From: Arenibacter aquaticus
GTDB lineage: Bacteria > Bacteroidota > Bacteroidia > Flavobacteriales > Flavobacteriaceae
Reading direction: 5' to 3'
Length of the DNA stretch: 64,000 nt
Assembly (NCBI RefSeq): GCF_003957295.1
Contig: NZ_RQPJ01000005.1
Span: forward strand, 547,636-611,635
The notes under the pieces were generated by a model. It saw nothing but the letters and a program-made list of their open reading frames with translations. It ran no database searches and was not told the origin of the DNA. Below are positions 18,937 through 28,458 of this stretch, one piece after another (the first letter of the stretch is position 1; each line of letters begins with the position of its first letter). The translations under genes were made by a program, and so were the position numbers.

Positions 18937-19731
18937 ATGCAGTATCAAGGTGTTTTAAGAAAAATGCAAACTGAAATTGGTGACCCCATTCAATATTACC
19001 TCCTCTTTGACGGGGATTTTTTAAACCTCAACCAGGTTCTCAACAAGGAGCTATCCATAACCTTTATTAAGTTCCAATGTCTAAATTGTGGGGAAGAACG
19101 TCCTATTTTCAGGCAAGGCTTTTGCCGAAGCTGCTTTTACGAGATCCCCACGGCTGGAGATTGGATTATGAGGCCCGAGCTAAGTACGGCCCATTTGGAT
19201 AAGGAAGACCGTGATCTTGAATACGAAAAAAAGGTACAATTACAGCCCCATATCGTATACCTTGCCAATTCTAGCAATATAAAGGTAGGCGTAACCCGAA
19301 AGTCGCAAGTCCCTACAAGGTGGATAGATCAAGGTGCCCATGAAGCCATTGAAATTGTTGAAGTACCCAATCGATATTTGGCCGGTATTACCGAGGTAGC
19401 CCTAAAGGATCATATTGGCGATAAGACCAATTGGCGCAAAATGCTCACCAATGATGTGGATGACGAGGATCTAATAGCTTACAGAAACAAATTAAAAAAC
19501 TATATCCCTAACGAAGCCTTGGACTACTACATTGAAAACAATGAGGAAACCCATATGATCTTTCCGGTAATACAATACCCTGAAAAGGTGAAAAGCTTAA
19601 ATTTGGACAAAACACCACATTACAAAGGCAGACTAAAAGGCATTAAAGGGCAATACCTCATTTTTGAAGACAATACCGTATTTAATGTACGCGGAAATGA
19701 AGGATATGTGGTTGGACTGGAAGTACAATAA
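18937..19731 (+). CDS. DUF2797 family zinc-ribbon protein
   Basis: A 264-residue cytoplasmic protein. An N-terminal Cys cluster (QCLNCGEERP, then GFCRSCF) forms a likely zinc site around residues 47-68. The middle part, IVYLANSSNIKVGVTRKSQVPTRWIDQGA, has the look of a GIY-YIG-type fold. DUF2797 members have no proven function; nucleic-acid binding is an inference from the zinc site and fold. Precedes the photolyase gene by 46 bases, probably one operon. Confidence 0.87.
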   Translation: MQYQGVLRKMQTEIGDPIQYYLLFDGDFLNLNQVLNKELSITFIKFQCLNCGEERPIFRQGFCRSCFYEIPTAGDWIMRPELSTAHLDKEDRDLEYEKKVQLQPHIVYLANSSNIKVGVTRKSQVPTRWIDQGAHEAIEIVEVPNRYLAGITEVALKDHIGDKTNWRKMLTNDVDDEDLIAYRNKLKNYIPNEALDYYIENNEETHMIFPVIQYPEKVKSLNLDKTPHYKGRLKGIKGQYLIFEDNTVFNVRGNEGYVVGLEVQ

Positions 19732-19777
19732 GTAATGACCGGTAAGCCCCAATTTGCAAATCATAAAACCTATAAAA

Positions 19778-21106
19778 ATGGACATAGAAACAGATTTTAG
19801 TGAAATACCTAAGTACTCCGGGGATATTTCAATTTTTTGGTTCAGAAGGGATTTGCGAATAGAAGACAACACAGCTTTTACCGAGGCATTGCGCAGCAAG
19901 CAAACCATACTTCCTATATTCATATTTGACAGCTGTATTCTGAACGAACTCCCTGAAAACGATGCTAGGGTAAGTTTTATCCACAAGACCATTTTACAGC
20001 TTAAAAAGAGTCTTATGGATAGTGGTTCGGATATTTTGTGCATTAAAGGCGACCCCCTTGTAATTTGGCCCAAGTTGATGGAACACTACACAATTAAATC
20101 GGTTTTTACCAATAAGGATTACGAACCCTACGCTATTGACAGAGACCGAAAAATAAAGGAACTGTTAAAGGAGAACAATATAGCGTTCCATGGCTACAAA
20201 GATCAGGTAATCTTTGAGGAAAACGATATTCTGAAAGGGAATAAAGAGCCCTATACGGTATTCACTCCCTACAAAAACAAATGGCTGGACACTTTTAAAG
20301 ATTTGGCACCGCTAACAATTGCCAACCCCAATTTAAACAACCTAATAAAACTTACATTTCCATCCCTTTCCCTAGAAGATATTGGTTTTAAGGAATCTAG
20401 CATAGCGGTAAAGGATTATAATCTTTCCCAATTATCACAGTATGGATCCAAAAGGGATTTTCCTTCTGCAGACGTGGGAAGTTATTTAGGGCCACATTTG
20501 CGATTTGGGACCATAGGGATTAGACAGTTGATCCAAGAGACTAAAGAAGAGGATGCGGTGTTTCTAAGTGAATTGATATGGAGGGAGTTTTTTATGCAAA
20601 TACTGTATCATTTTCCGCATGTAGTGACGGAAAATTTCAGACCCAAATACAATGGCATTCAGTGGCGGAACAATAAGGAGGATTTTAACCTATGGTGCCA
20701 GGGAAAAACTGGCTACCCCATGGTAGATGCGGGTATGCGGCAACTTAACAAAACAGGTTATATGCACAATCGGGTAAGGATGGTCACTGCAGGGTTTTTG
20801 TGTAAACATTTATTGATAGATTGGCGCTGGGGCGAAACCTATTTTGCCGAAAAATTACTGGACTACGAATTATCTTCCAATAATGGCAATTGGCAGTGGG
20901 CGGCTGGAACCGGCTGCGATGCAGCCCCTTATTTCAGAATCTTTAATCCGCACTCACAGCTTAAAAAATTTGACAAAGACTTCCATTATATAAGAAAATG
21001 GATCCCAGAGTTTGATTCATTGGAATATCCGGCCCCAATGGTAGACCACAAAATGGCTAGGGAAAGAGCTTTAGAAGCCTATAAAAGTGGCATCCAAAAC
21101 GACTAA
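19778..21106 (+). CDS. phrB: Deoxyribodipyrimidine photolyase / cryptochrome family
   Basis: FAD-dependent blue-light DNA repair enzyme, 442 residues from the ATG at 19778; a TTG 24 bases upstream is the only other start. N-terminal antenna domain begins ISIFWFRRDLRIEDN. The C-terminal FAD domain holds GYPMVDAGMRQLNKTGYMHNR and the photolyase block WRWGETYFAEKLLDYE, then NNGNWQWAAGTGCDAAPYFRIFNP. These fit class I CPD photolyases. Repair function is likely but a cryptochrome signalling role cannot be ruled out. Convergent with crtB, 35 bases between stops. Confidence 0.95.
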   Translation: MDIETDFSEIPKYSGDISIFWFRRDLRIEDNTAFTEALRSKQTILPIFIFDSCILNELPENDARVSFIHKTILQLKKSLMDSGSDILCIKGDPLVIWPKLMEHYTIKSVFTNKDYEPYAIDRDRKIKELLKENNIAFHGYKDQVIFEENDILKGNKEPYTVFTPYKNKWLDTFKDLAPLTIANPNLNNLIKLTFPSLSLEDIGFKESSIAVKDYNLSQLSQYGSKRDFPSADVGSYLGPHLRFGTIGIRQLIQETKEEDAVFLSELIWREFFMQILYHFPHVVTENFRPKYNGIQWRNNKEDFNLWCQGKTGYPMVDAGMRQLNKTGYMHNRVRMVTAGFLCKHLLIDWRWGETYFAEKLLDYELSSNNGNWQWAAGTGCDAAPYFRIFNPHSQLKKFDKDFHYIRKWIPEFDSLEYPAPMVDHKMARERALEAYKSGIQND

Positions 21107-21141
21107 TATTTATACGGGAAGCTCGTTTCTGAAGTTAAAAT

Positions 21142-21978
21142 CTAATAAGCATTCAGTTTAATCCTTAGATATCCTTTTACCAGAATAAATATTTTCATGG
21201 GATTGGAAATGCGTATTCTTTCTTGAAGAATACTTTCCGGCTTGCACTTCTTAAGTTTCTTCAACAGTTTAAGGTAATATTTATAAGCAACGTAGACGCC
21301 AAGTCTACTTTCTACAGGCAATTGCACCAAACCCTTATAGGCTTTTAAAAAATCTTCTTCAATTTCCCTTACGATCTCATTCCTTACTTCTTGGGTCAAT
21401 TCGCGCTTATGTACCTTTGGAAAATACGATCTGCCCAAGGTGTCAAAATCCTGCCTTATATCCCTTAAAAAGTTTACTTTTTGGAATGCAGAACCCAAAC
21501 TGGTCGCCGAAGGCTTTAGAGCTTTGAATTTTTCCTCATCATTATTTACAAATACCCTCAGGCACATTAACCCAACCACATCAGCCGAACCATAAATATA
21601 ATTTTCATAGGCTTCTTTGGTTTTATAATCCGATACCTTCAAATCATAACGCATGCGTTCCAGAAAATCATCAACATAGTCATAAAGTACATACTTGTGC
21701 ACCACTTCCTGAAAGGAATTAATAATAGGATTTAGACTGATCTGCCTTTTAAGTGATAGTTTATAATCCCGTTCAAATTCATTAAGAAGTATCTCCTGAT
21801 CATATTCACCAAAGGAATCCACAATCTCATCAGCGTATCTTACAAAGCCGTAGATAGCATATATTGCGGGTCTAATCTTAGGTCCAAATAGTCTTATCCC
21901 CAAAGAAAATGAAGTACTATAGGAATGGGTTACCAATTTACTGCATTTTAAGCTAGAGGAGTCAAAAAGCGCTTTCAT
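21142..21978 (-). CDS. crtB: Phytoene synthase
   Basis: Squalene/phytoene synthase family, 278 residues from the ATG at 21978 (MKALFDSSSLKCSKLV); the longer frame begins inside the intergenic hairpin. Condenses two geranylgeranyl diphosphates, the first committed step to carotenoids. The two Asp-rich Mg sites are YADEIVD and FLRDIRQDFD, and the YIYGSADVVGLM block is conserved. No crtI desaturase is next to it, which is unusual since crtI and crtB are often adjacent in flavobacteria. The fasciclin gene upstream and the CarH-like regulator beyond suggest light control. Confidence 0.94.
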   Translation of the reverse strand: MKALFDSSSLKCSKLVTHSYSTSFSLGIRLFGPKIRPAIYAIYGFVRYADEIVDSFGEYDQEILLNEFERDYKLSLKRQISLNPIINSFQEVVHKYVLYDYVDDFLERMRYDLKVSDYKTKEAYENYIYGSADVVGLMCLRVFVNNDEEKFKALKPSATSLGSAFQKVNFLRDIRQDFDTLGRSYFPKVHKRELTQEVRNEIVREIEEDFLKAYKGLVQLPVESRLGVYVAYKYYLKLLKKLKKCKPESILQERIRISNPMKIFILVKGYLRIKLNAY

Positions 21979-22034
21979 TATATGTTGTTGAGAAATTAGG
22001 GAATGAAACGAGAAGGATAAAACTGAGAAAACCA

Positions 22035-22053
22035 ACGGCCACTAGTTGGCCGT
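22035..22053 (-). terminator. Weak hairpin between the fasciclin gene and crtB
   Basis: Stem ACGGCCA / TGGCCGT, loop of 5. On the minus strand it is followed by an interrupted T-rich stretch. It may lower read-through from the fasciclin gene into crtB. Confidence 0.4.
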
Positions 22054-22099
22054 CAGTTTCCCAGAAAAAACATATTAAAACACAATCAATGGTTTCATA

Positions 22100-23540
22100 T
22101 CAGTGCCCAAGGGCATCTAGTACCTCCTGCGGCAGCAATACCTTGTCTATAACATGTACCACTCCATTACTGGCAGCAACATCAGCTGGCCCCACTTGGG
22201 CATCCACATCGGTATCATCCTGAATAAAGACTCCCTCATTTATACTAATAGTCAGGGATTCCCCCTCAAGAGCCGTTGGCACTTCCTGACCATCACTCAA
22301 ATCAGTGGAGTAGGCAGCTGTACCACTCACCACGTGATAACTTAATATCTTGATCAACAAGGCTTTTTCTTCTGGAGTATCAAAACTATCTACTCCCGTA
22401 TAATCTGGCCCCAATGCTTCCAACAACTCAACAAAAGCTTGATTGGTTGGAGCAAAAACCGTGAATGGACCTTCTGTTTGCAACAAGGCCACAAATCCGG
22501 CCTCGGCCTCTACCGCCACCAATGCCTCTACCAGCACAGATAAGGTTTCGGTATCCGATGCCAACTCAACAATATTAGGTTGCGGGAAGAAAAAGTCCAG
22601 CGCCTCCTGAGGCAACAATACTTTATCTACAACGTGGACTACACCATTACTGGCAGCAACATCAGCAGGTCCTACTGCTGCATCCACATCGGTATCATCC
22701 TGTATAAAGACACCTCCATTAAGGCTCACCGTAACCGACTCCCCTTCCAGTGCCGTGGGCACTTCCTGACCGTCACTCAAATCAGTGGAGTAGGCAGCTG
22801 TGCCGCTCACCACGTGGTAACTTAATATCTTGATCAGCATAGCCTGTTCCTCAGCGGTATCAAAACTATCCAAACCTGTATAATCTGGACCTAGAACGTC
22901 CAACAGATCAAGAAATGCCTGGTTAGTAGGCGCAAATACCGTGAAAGGACCATCGGTCTGCAATAATGCTACAAATCCAGCTTCAGCATCAACTGCTACC
23001 AAAGCATCTACCAGAACAGATAAGGTTTCGGTAGCCATAGCCAATTCTACAATATTAGGCTGAGGGAAGAAAAAGTCCAATGCCTCCTGAGGCAACAATA
23101 CCTTATCTATTACGTGAACTACACCGTTACTGGCGGCTATATCGGCCGGGTCTACCTGTGCATCCACATCCGTATCATCCTGAATAAAGACACCACCATT
23201 TATGCTTACCGTTACCGACTCACCTTCCAGTGCCGTGGGTACTTCCTGACCATCACTCAAATCAGTGGAGTAGGCAGCTGTGCCGCTCACAACATGATAA
23301 CTCAAAATCTTGATCAGCATAGCCTGTTCCTCAGCGGTATCAAAACTATCCAAGCCAGTATAATCAGGTCCCAATGTATCCAATAAATCGGCAAAGGCCT
23401 GATTGGTTGGTGCAAATACCGTAAATGGACCTTCAGTTTGCAATAAAGCTACAAACCCAGCCTCGGCATCAACCTGCACCAAAGCACTCACCAAGGTGGA
23501 CAAAATTTCCGTGTCCGTGGCCAGTTCCACAATGTTGGGG
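22100..23540 (-). repeat. Three tandem 480-base repeats encoding FAS1 domains 2-4
   Basis: The same segment, for example ACTTCCTGAC followed by nearly identical sequence, recurs at 22281, 22761 and 23241: a period of exactly 480 bases or 160 codons. Differences are mostly synonymous-looking. The copies are close enough to recombine. Confidence 0.92.
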
Positions 23541-24130
23541 GTAGGTTCTGGTGTTAGGGCATCAATAACCGCCTGCGGCAACAACACCTTATCTATTACG
23601 TGTACAATTCCGTTTGATGCCCTAATATCTGCCGGACCCACTTTGGCATCTTCCTCCGTAGCATCCTGAACATAAACATCAGCATCAATCTTAATTGCAA
23701 TCTTTTCACCCTGTAGGGTAGTAAATTCATCCCCATCCGACAGGTCACTGGAAGTGGCCGCCGCTCCCACTACAACATGATATTTGAGTATGTCGGCCAG
23801 AATTTCCCGTTTTTCAGGGGTATCAAAATCATCCAAATCGTCAAAACCATCCAAACTAGCCAATAAGGCCGTAAAAGCGGAGTTGGTGGGAGCAAATACA
23901 GTGAAGGTGCCCTCACCATTCAAGGCTCCTATCAAATCCGAGTTCTCGTTCTCATCCGCCTTGGTCAAAGCAGCGACTAAGCTACTTAATAGATCATTAC
24001 TCTGAGCCGTCTCCACAATAGTAGATAAAGTGGGTTCGTCAATTACAATGTTATCATCATCATTATTACATGATACCATAAATAACAGAGTACTAATTAG
24101 TGCTAAAAAATAAATGCCAATTTTTCCCAT
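22100..24130 (-). CDS. Lipoprotein with four fasciclin (FAS1) domains
   Basis: A 676-residue surface lipoprotein: lipobox with Cys21 (LLFMVSC), an Asp/Asn-rich linker, then four FAS1 domains of about 160 residues each. Each shows the H1 box (TVFAPTN.AF) and the H2-side YHVV motif. Domains 2-4 are nearly identical to one another; domain 1 is divergent. FAS1 proteins mediate adhesion to surfaces, matrix or ligands. The gene lies between crtB and the divergent CarH-like regulator, and its promoter overlaps an inverted repeat. A retinoid- or carotenoid-binding FAS1 role is known in other systems, but nothing here proves it. Confidence 0.94.
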   Translation of the reverse strand: MGKIGIYFLALISTLLFMVSCNNDDDNIVIDEPTLSTIVETAQSNDLLSSLVAALTKADENENSDLIGALNGEGTFTVFAPTNSAFTALLASLDGFDDLDDFDTPEKREILADILKYHVVVGAAATSSDLSDGDEFTTLQGEKIAIKIDADVYVQDATEEDAKVGPADIRASNGIVHVIDKVLLPQAVIDALTPEPTPNIVELATDTEILSTLVSALVQVDAEAGFVALLQTEGPFTVFAPTNQAFADLLDTLGPDYTGLDSFDTAEEQAMLIKILSYHVVSGTAAYSTDLSDGQEVPTALEGESVTVSINGGVFIQDDTDVDAQVDPADIAASNGVVHVIDKVLLPQEALDFFFPQPNIVELAMATETLSVLVDALVAVDAEAGFVALLQTDGPFTVFAPTNQAFLDLLDVLGPDYTGLDSFDTAEEQAMLIKILSYHVVSGTAAYSTDLSDGQEVPTALEGESVTVSLNGGVFIQDDTDVDAAVGPADVAASNGVVHVVDKVLLPQEALDFFFPQPNIVELASDTETLSVLVEALVAVEAEAGFVALLQTEGPFTVFAPTNQAFVELLEALGPDYTGVDSFDTPEEKALLIKILSYHVVSGTAAYSTDLSDGQEVPTALEGESLTISINEGVFIQDDTDVDAQVGPADVAASNGVVHVIDKVLLPQEVLDALGH

Positions 24131-24157
24131 GTCTAAGTTTTTAAATTAATTCTTAGA

Positions 24158-24187
24158 CAAATATAGACAATATTTTATTTCGTCCAA
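24158..24187 (-). promoter_or_regulatory. Promoter of the fasciclin gene
   Basis: On the minus strand TTG (24187-24185), 19 bases, TATATTTG (24165-24158): a full consensus match 28 bases before the ATG. The -33 TTG is part of the left arm of the inverted repeat 24182-24210. Confidence 0.75.
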
Positions 24188-24210
24188 CTTTTAGTATGTT
24201 AAAGTTGGAC
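24182..24210. promoter_or_regulatory. Inverted-repeat operator, likely for the CarH-like regulator
   Basis: Perfect arms GTCCAACTTT (24182-24191) and AAAGTTGGAC (24201-24210) around 9 bases; the flanks continue the symmetry with one mismatch (TATTTc outside the left arm, aAAATA outside the right). It lies between the fasciclin gene and the divergent MerR/B12 regulator and covers the -33 element of the former. Autoregulation and light control are inferred. Confidence 0.72.
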
Positions 24211-24282
24211 AAAATAAATTTACACACTACAGATTTACATATTTTTGTATAACTTTAAACCATAATTAATTAGACGTAGACC

Positions 24283-25158
24283 ATGAGCAGATATAGTATG
24301 GCACAAATTGTTTCCTTAACCGGTATCAGTTCCCACACCCTAAGAAAATGGGAGAGCAGGTATGACTTTTTGGTTCCAGAAAGAACCGAAACCAACATTA
24401 GATTTTATACGGACAGTCAACTTAAAAAGCTATTGAACATTAGTATTTTAAGAGAACAAGGACATCGTTTATCGGCCATTGACAAAATGTCGGACAAAGA
24501 AATCCATCAGCTGGTTTCCCAGGTTTTGACCAATTCTGATCAAGAAAGCGAAATTAAGGCCTTGGTTATAAGTATGATAAATTTAGATGAGCAGGAATTT
24601 GACGACATTCTAAAATCACACATAATCAAGAATGGCATTCTAACAACCTTTACAGAGGTTGTCTATCCATTTCTTCACAAAGTGGGGGTACTATGGGGTA
24701 TAAACAAGATTATGCCGGCACAGGAGCATTTTGTCTCCAACCTTATACGGCAAAAAATATGCAGCGCCATTGATCTATTACCCATAGCCCCAAAGGATGC
24801 TCCTAAAATTATAATGTTTTTAAGTGAAGGGGAAAATCATGAAATTGGACTGCTATTAGCTTCTTTTATTGCAAAAAAACTAGGATGGAGGGTATTTTAC
24901 TTAGGGCAAAATGTACCGCATGACAATTTGCATACCATGGTAGAGTTACTAAGACCTACATATATCTTAACTTTCTTTATCACCACAACCTCCTCCTCTG
25001 TAAAAGAAAGAATAAACAAAATAATTTCTCAATCCGATGCACATCTTCTATTCTCGGGAAGTAGCAGCAGCATTGATTTAAAAGAACTACAAAAGCGTGT
25101 GACCCAGCTAGAGACCCCAAAGGATTTGATCTCGATATTAGAAAATACAAACAATTAA
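24283..25158 (+). CDS. carH: CarH-like MerR/B12-binding photoreceptor regulator
   Basis: A 291-residue transcription factor: MerR-type winged helix (SMAQIVSLTGISSHTLRKWESRYDF in part, residues 5-29), then a cobalamin-binding region. The Wx9EH motif of CarH is exact (Trp138, Glu148, His149), and the B12 His motif is Glu184-x-His186-x-x-Gly189. In CarH/LitR proteins adenosylcobalamin keeps the tetramer on DNA in the dark, and light breaks the Co-C bond and releases it. Divergent from the fasciclin gene; crtB lies beyond. The symbol is given by motif similarity; binding of adenosylcobalamin and light response are inferred. Confidence 0.87.
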   Translation: MSRYSMAQIVSLTGISSHTLRKWESRYDFLVPERTETNIRFYTDSQLKKLLNISILREQGHRLSAIDKMSDKEIHQLVSQVLTNSDQESEIKALVISMINLDEQEFDDILKSHIIKNGILTTFTEVVYPFLHKVGVLWGINKIMPAQEHFVSNLIRQKICSAIDLLPIAPKDAPKIIMFLSEGENHEIGLLLASFIAKKLGWRVFYLGQNVPHDNLHTMVELLRPTYILTFFITTTSSSVKERINKIISQSDAHLLFSGSSSSIDLKELQKRVTQLETPKDLISILENTNN

Positions 25159-25327
25159 CTGTACGCCATATATTAAAGACCTCCCTAATTTGGTCATCTC
25201 ATTGCTTTCGTACAGCCGGTGGTAAATATGGGAACTTTAATTATATCTTATCCCCTAAAGTTATATAGGAAGAACCACAAAATACTCCCCTTAATTCCAG
25301 TTTCGCTATAAAATTTAGCAGCTACTT

Positions 25328-28075
25328 TTATTGAATACTATCTTCTTTTGTTGTCTCTTCCTCTTGTTTTTTCCCAAACAATCCACCCAAAATTTTCTTG
25401 GCCACTTCTTTCTGTGTTTCTTTTTTACTTAGATCGGCAGAATCTGCTCCCCCTGTTGAGTCCATTTTTTTGCTTCCTCCTCCAAGCAAACCGCCAATAA
25501 CACCTTTAGTAGTTTCTTGGTTCTCTTGTTTGGTAGAGTCAGTAGCCTTTTGGTTTTTGGTAATCAGTTCCCCAATGAAGTCCTTAGCCTTATCCTTGCC
25601 TTTATTGAGAAGCTTCTGCTTTTCAATTTCCACTAGCTCTGCCGTTACATTTTTAATACCTGATGTTAGGTCGGTAGTAACGGTAGGACTGGTATATGCC
25701 CCTCCAATGTTGGCGGTTACCGGAATAGTTAAGTTCTCCAAGGATTGCTCATCTATTCTGGCAATTAAATTATTTACATCAGAGCCCAGATATTTGGCAG
25801 GAACTTCTATGGTAGCGGTATAATTCAGTTTCTGATCAAAGGTATGGCTACCCGCCACATTTATAGCAATATCCTGATAGTTCACGGTAAATGGTTTAAC
25901 CTGGACCATACCATTTTCAAAGGCCAACACCGTCTGCAAGTCTTTTAGGCTTAATTTCTCCAAATCCAAAAAATTTAATTTACTGTCCAATTCAGATAGT
26001 AAGGGAGCACTGTTTACATCAATTTTATTTGTTAAGAGTTGGGCCAATATATTCCCTGAAATAGTATTTAAATCTGGGGTAAAGTCATCATTCAAATTCC
26101 CTGACACCACCACATCGGAATTTAAGGTACCTTGCAAAATTTTAGCAATAGGAGCCAATGTCCGGAACATTTCCAAAGCCTGAAAGGTCTCAGCAATCTT
26201 TAAACTTTCCATCCCCAACTTCATGGCAAAGGTAGGGCTGGCCTCTTTAGTGGACACTTCCCCATTAAATGCCAATTTACCGTCAAAGATAGAAGATGTC
26301 ATATTGGACAAAATTGCCTTTTCATCCTTAATACGCAGGCTTCCCTTAACGTCCTTAAGGGTAAGGTTGTCATAGATTACCGTATTGGCATAAGCATTTA
26401 TGGTACAGTCCAAAAAGGATGGAATCTTAATTTTTTCCGCTACAGCCCCCCCATTGTCTTGCTCTTTATTAGCTGTTCCCTCCTCGGGTGTTTCTTCTGC
26501 CACCATAAAATCATTCACGGCAAAAGTGTTGGAATTTAAATTAAAGTTCCCCTCTATTTTTTCATCGTTGAACATAAACCCTAGGAGATTGTTTATAGTT
26601 CCTTTGGCATCAAAATCCGTTTCACCCGTAGCACCCTGAAGTTGGCTTAAGGTCACCGTTGTAGGATTAAAGGTTACTGCAGTGGATTTTAAAATAACAG
26701 GATTGGGAATTTCATCGGTTTTGTATTCAAATTCCCTTAGGTTTAACGTACCACTGGTCTTGGTATTTTCATATCTTTTATTTTCTATGGAGGCCATATC
26801 AAAGCTACTACTAATATCCGCACTCAATAATCCCTTTAAATCCAAATCGGCAGGCACTGGATAGGCCTGGGAGATATTGGCTAGGTTCATCTGTCCATCC
26901 ACTTCGGCCACGACCTTGGTATTGCCTAGGAGCTCGGTTATTTTTGCAACCATATTAAACTTGTCCTCCTCTATCATAAAAGACAGCTTACGAATATCTA
27001 CATAAGTATCCTCCGTAATACCCGTATTATTGGAGATTTCAGTATCTATAAATACGTTTCTAACCGACTTTGGCAGGTCTGGGTATTTAAAAGAAGCATT
27101 ATCGGAATTGATATCTATTTTAAATTTAGGAATATGGGTATCATCCACAATACCGGAAAACTCCCCTGAAACGGTGAAATTACCCGTTGTACTTACCTGC
27201 TCTATATTTTTGGAATAGGTTTCCGGGATTACCGCCAAGAAATTCTTGAAGTCGGATGAAGGCGTCTTAAAGCTAATGTTTACCTCTTGATTATCCTCAT
27301 TTATTTTTACAAACCCATCAAAAACCAACGCCAGTTGGTTTACCATGGCCTCGTTCTTTAAAAAAGAATATTTATTTTCCTTTAGGTCCACCCCTATAAG
27401 GGCCTTCAATTTCACCGGGTTCCTTTTCAGATAATCCGTACTGTCCATTACAAAGGATACCAAAGCAGAAGTCTCAGTATCCAATTCAGAGTTTTCCAAG
27501 GACAGGTCACCTTTTCCCATGTGGTTCATTTCGGCAAGAGTGAAAGACATACCAGTTGAAAGGTCGTCATAAACAACACTTCCATCAACTATACCATAGG
27601 ATTCCATAGAAAGGGTAAACTCCCCTTGTGAAGAGGCTGTATCGGTGTTTTCCGAAGTAGCACTATCCCCTTCCGCAGCAATATCATAATTGGCATTGCC
27701 CTCTTTATCCACAGTTATATTTACAAGTGGTCTGTCTACCTCCAAACTTTTAATAGCTATGGGTTGGGAAGCATCCTTAAAAAGTTCCATTACAGACATG
27801 TTTAGAGCTATCTTATCTGCTGCAAAAAGAGTATCCCCTTCAAAGGGGGCCTTGTTTATTAAGCTTATCCCCTCCAGGGTAACCGTTGCATTTGGAAAAC
27901 TGCTGAAAAAGCCAAGACTGGCCTCGGAAAAATCGAATTCGGCTTTAATACTACTATTCACCTTGTTCTTGATAATGTCCGATATCTTACCTTTTAGAAA
28001 AAAAGGGGCAGCAATCAATACCAATACTATTACTAAAAAAACACCGCCAAAAATCTTTAGAATTCTTTTTTTCAT
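25328..28075 (-). CDS. AsmA family envelope protein
   Basis: A 915-residue protein anchored by one N-terminal membrane segment (about residues 8-27) with the rest in the periplasm. Opening LGFFSSFPNATVTLEGISLINKAPF and the later repeated beta-strand pattern match the AsmA/YhdP group, thought to move phospholipids between membranes. An Asp/Ser/Thr-rich stretch near residue 135 and a polar K/E/Q/T tail after about residue 830 break the fold. Monocistronic; 169 bases without a gene lie before carH on the other side. Confidence 0.88.
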   Translation of the reverse strand: MKKRILKIFGGVFLVIVLVLIAAPFFLKGKISDIIKNKVNSSIKAEFDFSEASLGFFSSFPNATVTLEGISLINKAPFEGDTLFAADKIALNMSVMELFKDASQPIAIKSLEVDRPLVNITVDKEGNANYDIAAEGDSATSENTDTASSQGEFTLSMESYGIVDGSVVYDDLSTGMSFTLAEMNHMGKGDLSLENSELDTETSALVSFVMDSTDYLKRNPVKLKALIGVDLKENKYSFLKNEAMVNQLALVFDGFVKINEDNQEVNISFKTPSSDFKNFLAVIPETYSKNIEQVSTTGNFTVSGEFSGIVDDTHIPKFKIDINSDNASFKYPDLPKSVRNVFIDTEISNNTGITEDTYVDIRKLSFMIEEDKFNMVAKITELLGNTKVVAEVDGQMNLANISQAYPVPADLDLKGLLSADISSSFDMASIENKRYENTKTSGTLNLREFEYKTDEIPNPVILKSTAVTFNPTTVTLSQLQGATGETDFDAKGTINNLLGFMFNDEKIEGNFNLNSNTFAVNDFMVAEETPEEGTANKEQDNGGAVAEKIKIPSFLDCTINAYANTVIYDNLTLKDVKGSLRIKDEKAILSNMTSSIFDGKLAFNGEVSTKEASPTFAMKLGMESLKIAETFQALEMFRTLAPIAKILQGTLNSDVVVSGNLNDDFTPDLNTISGNILAQLLTNKIDVNSAPLLSELDSKLNFLDLEKLSLKDLQTVLAFENGMVQVKPFTVNYQDIAINVAGSHTFDQKLNYTATIEVPAKYLGSDVNNLIARIDEQSLENLTIPVTANIGGAYTSPTVTTDLTSGIKNVTAELVEIEKQKLLNKGKDKAKDFIGELITKNQKATDSTKQENQETTKGVIGGLLGGGSKKMDSTGGADSADLSKKETQKEVAKKILGGLFGKKQEEETTKEDSIQ

Positions 28076-28458
28076 CTCTTATTATTTAAATGTTTTAATT
28101 CCCACCGGCCAAATTAACCTTATAGGGACACCACATATCCGTATTTTGCTCCCAAACTTTTTTATACATTCCACTTGATCATTGGCCATTAACCCTGGTC
28201 ATTCCCCAAGTCAATAATTCTGGGGTGACCACTATTTGCCCAATAATACTTAAAACCAGCTATGTTTATTGAACTTATACATTAAAATCTTGACGCAATT
28301 CTACGATAAATAGGCTAGCCAAAATAAAATTCACACCGAGTTTAAACAATATTTAACACAGTAGACAAGTATTGCTTAACAGCTGGTGCCTAACCCAATA
28401 ACTTTAAAATTCAGCATAGCGCTTGGCTTCTTGAAAAAGAACAGTAAAAAATGTATTA
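28076..28458. other. Gene-free region with one bulged hairpin
   Basis: 383 bases without a convincing gene. It contains a 10-bp stem with a two-base bulge at 28197-28230 (GGTCATTCCCCA / TGGGGTGACC), with no T run. Nothing else recognised. Confidence 0.5.

Noticed and set aside
22154..24005. Several plus-strand frames opposite the fasciclin gene, themselves repeated
   Set aside because: They mirror the 480-base repeats of the real gene; repetition is not evidence of coding.
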